This document shows positions 55,013 to 63,675 of a stretch of 64,000 nucleotides of DNA, piece by piece. How positions within the stretch are numbered: position 1 is the first letter of the stretch; each line of letters begins with the position of its first letter. Where the stretch lies: NCBI RefSeq assembly GCF_963678845.1, contig NZ_OY787468.1, positions 1,017,822-1,081,821 on the forward strand, read 5' to 3'. The DNA comes from an uncultured Bacteroides sp. GTDB taxonomy: Bacteria > Bacteroidota > Bacteroidia > Bacteroidales > Bacteroidaceae. The translations under genes and the position numbers were made by a program. The notes beneath the pieces were generated by a model. It saw nothing but the letters and a program-made list of their open reading frames with translations. It did not search any database and was not told where the DNA came from.

Positions 55013-55042
55013 CTGTTATTTTAAAATATTTTAAAATAACAG
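55013..55042. promoter_or_regulatory. 30-bp perfect palindrome upstream of GH29 promoter
   Basis: Bases 55013-55042 equal their own reverse complement; one half is CTGTTATTTTAAAAT. It ends about 18 bp upstream of the -33 element of the GH29 promoter, a usual place for an activator site. It could instead be a DNA cruciform with no regulatory role. Confidence 0.6.
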
Positions 55043-55096
55043 ACGTTACTGTTTGGATTGGATTCTTTACGTAAGTAGTTTAGGAGAGTAAGAAAC

Positions 55097-55130
55097 AAAA
55101 AAAGAGCTACTTTTAAAGTAACTCTTTTTA
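55097..55130 (-). terminator. Terminator after tRNA-Phe
   Basis: On the minus strand AAAAAGAGTTACTTT pairs with AAAGTAGCTCTTTTT and runs into seven T residues immediately after the tRNA. Confidence 0.9.
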
Positions 55131-55133
55131 AGG

Positions 55134-55206
55134 TGGTGCCACCAGGAATCGAACCGGGGACACAAGGATTTTCAGTCCTTTGCTCTACCAACTGAGCTAT
55201 GGCACC
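55134..55206 (-). tRNA. tRNA-Phe (anticodon GAA)
   Basis: A 73-nt cloverleaf on the minus strand: acceptor GGTGCCA pairs with TGGCACC, the D-arm is AGCTCAGTTGGTAGAGCA, the anticodon loop CTGAAAATC contains GAA and the T-arm has the GGTTCGATTC loop. No CCA is encoded after the discriminator A, so CCA must be added after transcription, for which a cca gene is present in the window. A terminator follows directly. Confidence 0.97.
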
Positions 55207-55270
55207 TTTTTGTGATTGCGGTTGCAAAGGTAATGAAAGTTTTTAAATATGCAAAGGAATGATTAAGAAA

Positions 55271-55306
55271 AATGCCGGGAAATAATATGATTATTATCTC
55301 CCGGCA
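55271..55306 (-). terminator. Terminator after thiL
   Basis: ATGCCGGGA pairs with TCCCGGCAT over an AT-rich loop. On the minus strand it is followed by TTTTTCTTAA. Confidence 0.85.
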
Positions 55307-55338
55307 TGCTTATTCCTGTGTTAATTCCACAGAATGAA

Positions 55339-56385
55339 TTAGTTATCTTTCTTTGTGAAAGAATTCCATCCTTGTGCTTTTAATTCAAATTCTTGTCCAT
55401 CTCTTGTGATTAGTGCACATCCTAAATCCTGTTTGGTAATGTGTCCAATCATTTTTATTCCTTCAATTTCCGATATCTTTTCATGGTCTGAGATAGGAAC
55501 GGTGAAAAGTAATTCATAATCATCTCCTCCGTTAAGAGCACAGGTAGTAAGATTCATATTGAATTCTTCGGCCATAACTGCTGTTTGATAATCAATAGGA
55601 ATATGCTCTTCGTAAATGCGGCAGCCTACTTTGCTTTGTGTGCAAATGTGCATCAGCTCAGAAGAAAGTCCATCGGATATATCCATCATTGATGTGGGGA
55701 GGATATTCAGTTCAGCTAATTTTGCAATGATATCTTTGCGTGCTTCAGGCTTCAATTGACGTTCCAGTAGATATTCTTTTCCAGCAAAGTCTGGTTGCAT
55801 ATCTTTTTCATCTTTTAATACGGACTTTTCTCTTTCTAATAACTGAAGTCCCATATATGCAGCTCCCAGGTCACCACTTACACAGATTAAATCGGTATCT
55901 TTTGCTCCATTACGATATACTACCTTATCTTTATCTGCTTCTCCTATGCAGGTGATACTTATGGCAAGACCAGTCAAAGATGCAGATGTGTCTCCACCCA
56001 CAATATCTACATTGTGTTCTTCACAGGCAATTTTTAGTCCGGCATAGAATTCTTCCATATCTTCAATGCTGAATCGTTTTGAAAGAGCTATGGATATAAT
56101 CATTTGTTTGGGACTTCCGTTCATTGCGTAAATATCGGATATATTAACTGTGGCAGCTTTATATCCCAAGTGTTTTAGTGGAACGTAAGTCAGATCAAAA
56201 TGAACTCCTTCCATTAATAAGTCCGTGGTTACTAAAACTTGTTTGTCAGGGTAGGAGAGTACGGCTGCATCATCACCCACACCATATTTGCTGGATTCGT
56301 TTTTTAGTTCGATATCCTCTGTAAGGTGTTTAATGAGACCAAATTCTCCTAAAGTTGCTATTTCTGTTCTTTTTCTTTCTTGCAT
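55339..56385 (-). CDS. thiL: Thiamine-monophosphate kinase
   Basis: Phosphorylates thiamine monophosphate to thiamine pyrophosphate with ATP. ThiL signatures appear in order: VGDDAAV with the N-terminal metal site, TTDLLMEGVHF, VGGDTSAS, MMDISDGLSSEL and GGDDYELLF. Length is 348 residues, normal for the family. It is last of a same-strand cluster sppA-lpxK-punA-thiL with tight spacing (14 bp after punA). Co-transcription of thiamine, purine salvage and lipid A functions is a matter of housekeeping grouping rather than one pathway. A terminator follows. Confidence 0.95.
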   Translation of the reverse strand: MQERKRTEIATLGEFGLIKHLTEDIELKNESSKYGVGDDAAVLSYPDKQVLVTTDLLMEGVHFDLTYVPLKHLGYKAATVNISDIYAMNGSPKQMIISIALSKRFSIEDMEEFYAGLKIACEEHNVDIVGGDTSASLTGLAISITCIGEADKDKVVYRNGAKDTDLICVSGDLGAAYMGLQLLEREKSVLKDEKDMQPDFAGKEYLLERQLKPEARKDIIAKLAELNILPTSMMDISDGLSSELMHICTQSKVGCRIYEEHIPIDYQTAVMAEEFNMNLTTCALNGGDDYELLFTVPISDHEKISEIEGIKMIGHITKQDLGCALITRDGQEFELKAQGWNSFTKKDN

Positions 56386-56399
56386 ATATCTAATTTAAA

Positions 56400-57206
56400 T
56401 TATGCGCGGTTAATCAATTCACGCATGATAGTTGTCATCTTTGGTTGAGCAGCATCAGCAGCTTTCTGTACATCCTCATGAGAAATCTCTACAATCTTGC
56501 CTTCAACACCGAGGTCGGTGATGATTGAGATACCAAAGCATTTAATTCCGGCATGGTTGGCTACAATCACTTCCGGAACAGTGGACATACCTACAGCATC
56601 GGCTCCTAAAATATGGAATAATTTATATTCTGCCGGAGTTTCGAATGTGGGACCTTGTGTGCCGATATAAACTCCTTGCTGAACTTTGATTCCTTTTTCA
56701 TCTGCTATTACTAGCGCTTTATTTATCAGATCTTTAGAATAAGCTTCGCTCATATCCGGGAAACGATCTCCATAAAGGTTCTTGCCACGAAGCGGGTGTT
56801 CAGGGAAATAGTTTATATGATCTGTTATAATCATTAAATCACCAATCTCAAATGATGCATTTGTTCCGCCGCTGGCATTGGATACAAATAATGTTTTGAT
56901 GCCTAGTTCTTTCATTACCCTAACCGGGAAAGTAACCTCTTTCATGGAATAACCTTCATAATAGTGAAAACGGCCTTGCATGGCCATAATATCTTTGTTG
57001 CCAAGCTTACCGAAGATCAGTTTCCCACTATGTCCTTCAACAGTAGATACTGGGAAGTTTGGGATATCCTGATATTTAATTTCATATTTTTCAGTGATTT
57101 CATTTGCCAGATTTCCCAGACCGGTTCCTAAAATGATTGCTGTTTCTGGGTTAGTATGCATCCTCTCTTTCAGAAAGCTTGCTGTCTCTTTTATTTTTTC
57201 TAACAT
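56400..57206 (-). CDS. punA: Purine nucleoside phosphorylase
   Basis: Phosphorolysis of purine nucleosides to base and ribose-1-phosphate. The trimeric PNP motifs are present: ILGTGLGNLANE phosphate loop, HSGKLIFG, FHYYEGYSMKEVTFP, and the VSNASGGTN segment. Asn in the C-terminal base-binding region lies near EVIVANHAGIKC. Length is 268 residues. The first 56 bases overlap the 3' end of lpxK. The start MLEKIKETASFLK is the usual PNP opening, so the overlap is real and not a wrong start. Part of the sppA-lpxK-punA-thiL cluster. Confidence 0.95.
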   Translation of the reverse strand: MLEKIKETASFLKERMHTNPETAIILGTGLGNLANEITEKYEIKYQDIPNFPVSTVEGHSGKLIFGKLGNKDIMAMQGRFHYYEGYSMKEVTFPVRVMKELGIKTLFVSNASGGTNASFEIGDLMIITDHINYFPEHPLRGKNLYGDRFPDMSEAYSKDLINKALVIADEKGIKVQQGVYIGTQGPTFETPAEYKLFHILGADAVGMSTVPEVIVANHAGIKCFGISIITDLGVEGKIVEISHEDVQKAADAAQPKMTTIMRELINRA

Positions 57207-58275
57207 ATTCTATAATGTTTTGGTTAAATATTTCTTCCTGGTTTAGCAGGAATCTTACTTCTATAGGTAGTACGTATATGTTCCTTTGTAATGTCTCATC
57301 TAGATTTGTAAACTGAGAAAGACGAGCGGCATCTTTTTCAGTTGTTATAATTATCTTTTTATCTCCGGATAGATTATCAAATGTTTCCTTTAGCGTTTTT
57401 ATATCATTCTCGGTAAAGTCGTGATGATCTGCAAATGTTAATGGAGTTATGCAAGAGGCATATCTTTCTAAATCCTGTAACAATTGCTTGGGAGAAGCTA
57501 TTCCTGTGAGCAATAAAATCTTCTCATCTTTTTCAATTTGTGCCAGAGTCTTTTTTCTTATACTGGAACCAGAGAAGATGGGAGTCAGATTACCATACTT
57601 ATAGGAAGTAAAGTATAGCTGCTGATAGGGATATAGATCCAATCGTTTGGTTATTATCCGAAAATCCATTGGCTTCATCAGTCTGGGACACTTTGTAACA
57701 ATAACAATGTTAGCCCGATGCTTTCCGCTTGACGATTCTCTTAACCTTCCGGCTGGAAGGAGTGCATCGTCACAAATTAGCCGGTTGAAATCAACCAGCA
57801 AAATATTCATTCCGGGATTTACATAACGGTGTTGATATGCATCATCTAAAAGAATAACATTCATTTCTGATGTTTTTTTTTCTTCGCATAATGTCTCAAT
57901 ACCGTGGCAACGGTTCTTATCTACGGATACTGTTATTTCTGGAAACTTCTGCTTAATTTGATATGGTTCATCACCAATCTCTTTTGCAGAGCTGGTTGCT
58001 GTAGCCATAACAAACCCTTTTGATTTGCGTTTGTACCCACGACTCAATACAGCGACTTTAAATTCTTTTTTTAATAATTTGATTAAGTATTCTGTATGTG
58101 GGGTTTTTCCTGTACCACCTACAGTTATATTCCCTATGCTGATAACTGGTATATCGTAACTTCTTGAATGCAGAATACCCCAGTCAAACATTTTGTTACG
58201 TAGACACACTCCCAATCCATAGAGGAATGAGAGTGGATAAAGACTCTTTTGTATCTTAATGAAATTTTCTTCCAT
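57151..58275 (-). CDS. lpxK: Tetraacyldisaccharide 4'-kinase
   Basis: Inner-membrane kinase of the Raetz pathway, adding the 4'-phosphate to lipid A precursor. The Walker A loop is GNITVGGTGKTPHTEYL (residues ~48-64), with an N-terminal membrane anchor (LSFLYGLGVCLRNKMFDWG) and DDAYQHRYV, a catalytic Asp region. Length is 374 residues. sppA ends 6 bp upstream and punA starts inside the last 56 bp of the gene. The two products are unrelated, so the overlap suggests translational coupling rather than a fused function. Confidence 0.95.
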   Translation of the reverse strand: MEENFIKIQKSLYPLSFLYGLGVCLRNKMFDWGILHSRSYDIPVISIGNITVGGTGKTPHTEYLIKLLKKEFKVAVLSRGYKRKSKGFVMATATSSAKEIGDEPYQIKQKFPEITVSVDKNRCHGIETLCEEKKTSEMNVILLDDAYQHRYVNPGMNILLVDFNRLICDDALLPAGRLRESSSGKHRANIVIVTKCPRLMKPMDFRIITKRLDLYPYQQLYFTSYKYGNLTPIFSGSSIRKKTLAQIEKDEKILLLTGIASPKQLLQDLERYASCITPLTFADHHDFTENDIKTLKETFDNLSGDKKIIITTEKDAARLSQFTNLDETLQRNIYVLPIEVRFLLNQEEIFNQNIIEYVRKNKRDSKLSEREDAY

Positions 58276-58281
58276 CTCATC

Positions 58282-60036
58282 TTATTTGATATTGATATCA
58301 AAAGGAACACGAGCTTGCAAATTGTCTAATTTCTGTGCCTCTTTTATCATACCAAATCCTTGATATAACTCACCAAAATTAGACTCCATTAACTTTGATT
58401 CTATGTAGTGAGTTGGTTTCTCTTTAAATATGGTAGAAAAGAAATCTTTCTTTTCAGGGTATGAAAGCACTGTGTATTCTTTTAATTTGACCTTTTTAGC
58501 AGCTATTTCTATTGCTTTGTCAAGACCTCCTAATTCGTCTACCAATCCTATCTTTTTAGCTTTTTCTCCCGTCCATACTCGTCCCTCTGCTATTTTAGCA
58601 ATGTTTGCCTTGCTCATCTTTCTGCCTTCTGCACATCGGGACAAGAAGGTGTCATATCCATTATTAATAGTCATTTGAATCAAAGCCTGCTCATCAGTAT
58701 TCAAACCACGACCAGTAGCTCCCAGATCTGAGAACTTGTTCGTTTTTACAACATCAAAACTAAGCCCTATTTTATCAGTAAGCCCCTTTACATTAGGAAA
58801 CATACCAAAGATTCCGATAGAACCGGTTAATGTTGTAGGTTCTGCTACAATACAGTCTGCAACGCAAGAAATGTAGTAACCGCCTGAGGCAGCATAGTCT
58901 CCCATTGAAACAACAACCGTTTTTTCTTTTTTCAGAGCTTTTACCTCATTCCAGATTTGTTCTGAACCAAATGCGCTTCCTCCCGGAGAGTTAACACGTA
59001 AAACTACAGCTTTTATATCCTTGTTTTCACGCAGCTCACGTAAATCCTTGACTACTTTGTCAGAAACGATTCCTTCATCAGTAGATTCGTCAATGCTTCC
59101 GAAGGCATAATAAACGGCAATAGCATTACCACTTTTATCTTTAGGTACATTTCGTTTTACGTTAATCATATCATCAAGATTCAAAACAGCTAAATCATCA
59201 TCTTTGCCAGTTTTGGTTAGTTTCTTCAGGTAGTCTCTTACTCCACTTTTATAGATTAGAGAATCTGCTAAACCACATTTTACAGACTTTTCTGATGGAT
59301 AAAACATGAGCATACGATCTGCATAGGCATTTAAAGAATCCTTGGATAATTTACGAGAGGTTGAAACGTCAGTCAATATCTGGTTCCATATAGAACCAAT
59401 GTACTCAGATACTTGTTCCCGGTTAGCAGGACTCATCTCAGTAGCAATGAAAGGTTCTACAGCTGATTTATAAGTCCCTACTCTGAAAATCTGCATTTCT
59501 ACACCAACCTTTTTTAGCAAGTCTTTATAGAACATAGGTTCTGCAGCCAATCCTTTCCATTCAATCACCCCTTTAGGATTAAGAAGAACTTTATCTGCTA
59601 CGCTTGATAAATAGTATAGTTTCTGAGTGTAGTTATCGCTATATGCAACAATGAATTTACCACTTTTCTTAAAGTCTACAAGTGCATTTCTTATCTCTTG
59701 TAAAGAAGCATAAGAAGCTCCCAAGGCTTTTGCTTGTATATATATGCCTTTGATGTTCTCATTCTCTTTTGCTTTTTTAATAGATGAGAGAATATCATCT
59801 AATCCATAGGTTGCAAAATCTTCTCCAACAAATTGTTTGAATGGATTATCTTCTGTCCGCTCTTCTAATTTTCCGTTGAGATCGAGGAACATTACTGAAT
59901 TGGGTTTAACTTTCACCTCTTTTTCAGAGGAAGCTACAACTCCAAAAAATATAATGGCACCGATAAAAAATATTACGATGCTTGATAATATAATCCCAAC
60001 TACGGTGGCCAGCGTAAATTTCAGGAAATCTTTCAT
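58282..60036 (-). CDS. sppA: Signal peptide peptidase SppA, long (67K) type
   Basis: Inner-membrane peptidase that degrades released signal peptides. One N-terminal transmembrane helix (TLATVVGIILSSIVIFFIGA) anchors it. The tandem SppA repeat form spans 584 residues. The serine nucleophile lies in MGDYAASGGYYIS, the loop VNSPGGSAFGSE is conserved, and the catalytic Lys is in the first repeat (near AYSDNYTQKLYYLSS). First gene of the sppA-lpxK-punA-thiL cluster. The upstream region (60037-60505) holds a broken gene, then an IS; the sppA promoter was not clearly located. Confidence 0.94.
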   Translation of the reverse strand: MKDFLKFTLATVVGIILSSIVIFFIGAIIFFGVVASSEKEVKVKPNSVMFLDLNGKLEERTEDNPFKQFVGEDFATYGLDDILSSIKKAKENENIKGIYIQAKALGASYASLQEIRNALVDFKKSGKFIVAYSDNYTQKLYYLSSVADKVLLNPKGVIEWKGLAAEPMFYKDLLKKVGVEMQIFRVGTYKSAVEPFIATEMSPANREQVSEYIGSIWNQILTDVSTSRKLSKDSLNAYADRMLMFYPSEKSVKCGLADSLIYKSGVRDYLKKLTKTGKDDDLAVLNLDDMINVKRNVPKDKSGNAIAVYYAFGSIDESTDEGIVSDKVVKDLRELRENKDIKAVVLRVNSPGGSAFGSEQIWNEVKALKKEKTVVVSMGDYAASGGYYISCVADCIVAEPTTLTGSIGIFGMFPNVKGLTDKIGLSFDVVKTNKFSDLGATGRGLNTDEQALIQMTINNGYDTFLSRCAEGRKMSKANIAKIAEGRVWTGEKAKKIGLVDELGGLDKAIEIAAKKVKLKEYTVLSYPEKKDFFSTIFKEKPTHYIESKLMESNFGELYQGFGMIKEAQKLDNLQARVPFDINIK

Positions 60037-60208
60037 TATTGTACGAGTTAAAATGTAATTTAAAAAAAATCTTTAGAAAGCAAAGATAGATTATTGATTT
60101 GATAAGAACAAGTATTAAGCTCTTTTTATCAAATCTCTTCTGCAGTTGATAGGTTGCAAAATCTTTTTAGCTAATATCATTCTGTATTATTCATAAAACT
60201 CTTGCATT

Positions 60209-60505
60209 TTAAATTTGAACTACTAATCGATATAATTTTATTAGTCTCACATTTATACTAATCATCACAATATCTTCTTTATTTGTAGGCCTATAAATTG
60301 GGTATTTTGTATAATTACATTTCCGATTGCTCTGTATCATAGAGTAATACTGCTTTTGATTTTTGATTCCGTAATTTTGTTTGTAACCGGATTCATTGTT
60401 ACCGCTTCCATAATTATAACTTATTGATTTGGCTGCAAAAAAATAATCCTGTAATTAATTTCATAGAAGGTTGCTCCAACGAAGCCATTAAGTGCAGATA
60501 AATAT
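60209..60505 (-). pseudogene. C-terminal fragment of a broken gene
   Basis: On the minus strand a ~27-residue frame at the IS edge (ALNGFVGATFYEINYR) ends in TAA after a T7 run. If one T is added, it continues in the next frame as a protein-like ~80-residue stretch (KSISYNYGSGNNESGYKQN, then KEDIVMISINVRLIKLY) to a stop at 60209. This pattern fits a gene cut by the ISL3 insertion at 60506 and by a one-base deletion. Beyond the IS no continuation survives; that side holds a MITE-like relic. I do not recognise the family. The single-base call rests on the given sequence. Confidence 0.5.
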
Positions 60506-61800
60506 GGTTCATCCGACAAATGCGTAGTTGCTATATAAAAATAAGCTGGTAAATCATTATATTGTAGAGTCCAATCCAAAATATTATGAATACCAGCTTT
60601 CTGTACCACGCCTTTGGCGTTTGTGAGCAAGAATGCTCCCGCGTACGCTACGAAGATAAGAGTATTATCTTTGAAGTCCAAACCCGTTCCGAAAAACTTC
60701 GTTGTCCTTGTTGTAAGAGTCGGCACTTTATTCGCTCCGGTAGTACTATTCGTCGTTTTCGCGGAGTACCCATAGGACATAAACCTGTATTTTTAGAAAT
60801 GAAAGTTCAGCGTTTAGAATGCAAAGATTGTCATTGCATTCGTCAGGAGAATATTCATTTTATTACAGGCAAGCGTTCTTATACGAATCGCCTGGCTCGC
60901 CTTGTAGTTGAACTCTCCCGTTTAGGTACTATAAAGGATGTTGCTCATTTCCTTCATCTTTCCTGGGATACGGTAAAGGATATCCAGAAACGTTATCTAC
61001 AGCGACATTATGGATGCCCTGACCTGAGCGAACTTGAATATATTGGCATTGATGAGTTCGCAGTTGCAAAAGGTCATGTCTACAAAACAATCGTAGTAAA
61101 CCTTCTTACAGGACAAGTTGTATATATAGGCGATGGAAAAGGTGCTGATTCTCTGGATGTTTTTTGGAAGAAACTAAAGAAATCTGATGCTGTCATCAAG
61201 GCCGTTGCTACAGATTTATCTCCAGCTTTTGTTTCAACTGTCATGACGAATATACCTGAAGCAACTCTGGTATTTGATCACTTTCATGTAGTCAAACTCA
61301 TGAATGATGCTTTGGATGAAATACGTAGAAGTGTTTACAGAGAGGAAAAGGATCTGAATAAACGAAAAGTGTTTAAAGGAACTAGATGGTTATTACTATG
61401 CAATGGCAAAGACATCTTTGATAACCAATTCAAGTCCAGACTTGACAATGCCTTGAAGCTGAATGAGCCCTTGATGAAAGCATACTATCTGAAAGAAAGT
61501 TTGAAAGAAATATGGACACAAGTAAATAAAGAGCAGGCTATCAAAGAATTGGACGCTTGGATAGAACTGGCATATCAAGCCAAAATCCCCAAGCTTACAA
61601 CATTTGCAAATACACTAAAAGCACATAAGTGGGGAATCTTAGCATGGTATGATTATCATATATCAACAGGAAAATTGGAAGGTATTAATAACAAAATCAA
61701 AACAATGAAAAGACAAGCATATGGATATAGAGATCAAAGGTTTTTTGAACTTAAAATTTTGGCAATGCATGAGAAGAACTACGCATTTGTCGGATGAACC
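60506..61800 (+). mobile_element. ISL3-family insertion sequence, copy 2
   Basis: 1295 bp, the same ends as copy 1 (GGTTCATCCGACAAATGCG at 60506), and an exact 8-bp duplication ATAAATAT at 60498-60505 and 61801-61808. Orientation is opposite to copy 1, ~12 kb away. The insertion interrupts the gene remnant at 60209-60505. Confidence 0.95.
60586..61797 (+). CDS. ISL3 family transposase (copy 2)
   Basis: 403-residue transposase, same motifs as the copy at 47322 (zinc ribbon CPCCKSRHF, first Asp in GIDEFAVAKG, second in VATDLSPAF, Glu in KLEGINNKI). It differs at one residue (Lys in RYEDKSI where copy 1 has Arg). The element appears complete and could be active. The frame that runs antisense through its start (60421-60780, minus) is a by-product of the insertion sequence and not a gene. 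Confidence 0.96.
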   Translation: MNTSFLYHAFGVCEQECSRVRYEDKSIIFEVQTRSEKLRCPCCKSRHFIRSGSTIRRFRGVPIGHKPVFLEMKVQRLECKDCHCIRQENIHFITGKRSYTNRLARLVVELSRLGTIKDVAHFLHLSWDTVKDIQKRYLQRHYGCPDLSELEYIGIDEFAVAKGHVYKTIVVNLLTGQVVYIGDGKGADSLDVFWKKLKKSDAVIKAVATDLSPAFVSTVMTNIPEATLVFDHFHVVKLMNDALDEIRRSVYREEKDLNKRKVFKGTRWLLLCNGKDIFDNQFKSRLDNALKLNEPLMKAYYLKESLKEIWTQVNKEQAIKELDAWIELAYQAKIPKLTTFANTLKAHKWGILAWYDYHISTGKLEGINNKIKTMKRQAYGYRDQRFFELKILAMHEKNYAFVG

Positions 61801-61815
61801 ATAAATATTTTATCG

Positions 61816-61977
61816 GTTCTTCGTCACTTTAGGTGCAAGCAAGCTGTCTCAAATGCTTATCCAATCAAGATTCTACATGCTTTTTGATAAGCCATTTATT
61901 GACTCTGATAAAAAGCCTGCAAAACGCCATAAATAAAAGATTCAATGTAATATCTTGCACCAAAAGTGACGAAGAAC
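61816..61977. repeat. MITE-like relic with 24-bp inverted repeats
   Basis: Arms 61816-61839 (GTTCTTCGTCACTTTAGGTG...) and 61954-61977 are complements with one mismatch around 114 bp of noncoding DNA. The arm starts GTTC, like the ISL3 ends, but otherwise differs. The flanking 8 bp are similar (ATTTTATC and ATTTTTTT), which may be a worn target duplication. It lies 7 bp beyond the target duplication of ISL3 copy 2. Confidence 0.6.
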
Positions 61978-62531
61978 ATTTTTTTTGCATTTTATCCCCC
62001 TATCTGCTACTAAATTGTATTAATGCTCTGATATCTAGTATTATAAGTTGGTAGCAGATAAACATTTTGTACAATTCATCTGCTACAAAACCGTGTTTAT
62101 CTTCTATGTTGTAATCCAAATAATAAGAGTATTATTAATATTTATTATACTTTTTATTAGCTTTGTAATCAGTGAGTTGAAGAGGAAACAAGCTCTGCTG
62201 AGGAGCAACTTGTCAGCAATAAATTTCCTGCGTTACACTGTAACATTATTTTTTTTGGGAGGGGAGGCTTGTATGGTTTCCCCTTTCATGTTACAGATAT
62301 CGCTATATGGCTAAGAAAACCTCTATTGATTGTTTCCTTACTTTCTATTTATTAATAACTCCTATATAAACAACCTTCTATCAGTAGTTTAAACTGATAT
62401 TACTATCAGTTTTCTACATTTTCCTTTTTCAGTTCAATAGGAAGAGGCCGCAAACTGCTAAAGCAGGCTAAGCTGCAAGATAAACTAAGCGATCACTCTT
62501 ATTTTGAAAGATAGTTATATAGGCATTATCA
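61978..62531. other. AT-rich region between relic and IS110 gene
   Basis: About 550 bp without a convincing gene. TATCTGCTAC (62001-62010) and GTAGCAGATA (62051-62060) are exact complements, and ATCTGCTAC recurs at 62078-62086, so alternative hairpins are possible. GTTACACTGTAAC is another short palindrome. The last ~130 bp are the downstream side of the IS110 transposase gene, so the IS right end is expected there, but no boundary could be set. Confidence 0.4.
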
Positions 62532-63611
62532 TTAAACCACTCCACATTCATATTTTTGTCTCTTTTTTAAAACATAATACATTCTGTTTAATAGTTTTCT
62601 TGCGATTCGTATTATAGCTTTATTGGGCTCCATCCTTTTACAGAGTTGTAAAAAACACCTTGTCAATGCCGGATCTATTCTTACTGCAATCCAGGAACTT
62701 TCAATCAGACACTTTCTTAAAATCGTTTTCTTTCTAAATGTCATCTCTCCATAATTCTCAATCTCTCCACTTGAATGACAGGTGGGTATTATTCCTACAA
62801 AACCGGCTAACTTGTCTGTATTGTGGAATCGTTCAATATCTTCTATCTCCGACAAAAAAGTAAGCCCTGTAATTAAACCAATTCCCGGAATGCTTCTTAT
62901 TAACTCTATCTCCTTCACATATTTCTCAGAAACAGCAAGACTATTAATTTTTCTATTGATTTCCAATAAAAGAACTCTTTGTTGCTCTACTTCCCTGACG
63001 AGTAATGACAAGGCGTCATTACCATTCGTTGTATTAAGTGATACCTCCTCTTTTAACCATTTAAGAAAACGTCTGGACCAATGACTGGTTGATTTCTCAA
63101 ATTCCGGAGGGTAAGATATACCATAAAAATGAAGCAAAGCTTTTATACGCTGTTTAAATCTAGTCATATCTTTCACCATTACGTCTCGGGTGCGTATCAA
63201 TGTGCGATTTTCCAATGTCTCAATGAATGGGACATGTATACCTATGAGTTCATTAGCTCTTAAAGAACGGGCAATTTTCATACTATCACGTGAATCGTTT
63301 TTAAGTATCTGTTCTTTCTGACTGGTTGGTATATCAGCTGGATTAACCACAATATTATTTATATTTAGTTTTTTAAGTTCAAAATGAATATTAAATCCGC
63401 AGAATCCGGCTTCATAGGCTGAATAATAAGTTCCACCAGGAAAATTAGTATTCAGATAGTCCCTTAAAATTGAAGGTACAGGAGGTTGGTTGAATGTTTT
63501 ATGATGAAGATATTCTGTGTAAATTGTCACATTCCAACTTTTCAAATGAACATCAATTCCAACATAAATATTTTCTCCTTCAAAATTTAGTTTGTTACTT
63601 TGTGTACGCAT
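62532..63611 (-). CDS. IS110 family transposase (DEDD)
   Basis: A 359-residue recombinase of the IS110 family, which acts with a structured noncoding RNA. The RuvC-like DEDD residues are D20 (GIDVHLKSW), E67 (AYEAGFCGF), D106 and D109 (NDSRDSMKIA). The C-terminal Tnp_20 domain has the helix-hairpin-helix SIPGIGLITG (240-249) and the catalytic serine segment CHSSGEI (S280/S281). Full length and uninterrupted. The start codon lies inside a hairpin stem (63608-63675). IS110 ends are not inverted repeats, so element boundaries are not visible here. Confidence 0.94.
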   Translation of the reverse strand: MRTQSNKLNFEGENIYVGIDVHLKSWNVTIYTEYLHHKTFNQPPVPSILRDYLNTNFPGGTYYSAYEAGFCGFNIHFELKKLNINNIVVNPADIPTSQKEQILKNDSRDSMKIARSLRANELIGIHVPFIETLENRTLIRTRDVMVKDMTRFKQRIKALLHFYGISYPPEFEKSTSHWSRRFLKWLKEEVSLNTTNGNDALSLLVREVEQQRVLLLEINRKINSLAVSEKYVKEIELIRSIPGIGLITGLTFLSEIEDIERFHNTDKLAGFVGIIPTCHSSGEIENYGEMTFRKKTILRKCLIESSWIAVRIDPALTRCFLQLCKRMEPNKAIIRIARKLLNRMYYVLKKRQKYECGVV

Positions 63612-63675
63612 AAGCTTTGAGTATTTAATTGTTTAAGACTGATACCTCAAATATATTAATACTCTTGGCTTATGC
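63608..63675 (-). promoter_or_regulatory. Hairpin enclosing the IS110 transposase start codon
   Basis: On the minus strand GCATAAGC (63668-63675) pairs with GCTTATGC (63608-63615), and AGTATTAAT-type inner arms pair as well. The ATG (63609-63611) is within the second stem arm. Such a fold would hide the start from ribosomes on read-through transcripts. Confidence 0.65.

Noticed and set aside
60421..60780. 119-residue minus-strand frame
   Set aside because: Mostly antisense of the transposase gene. Only its last ~27 residues are outside the IS and belong to the broken gene at 60209-60505.
61833..62054. 73-residue plus-strand frame through the relic
   Set aside because: It begins inside one inverted-repeat arm and crosses the whole relic; no ribosome site or protein-like pattern.
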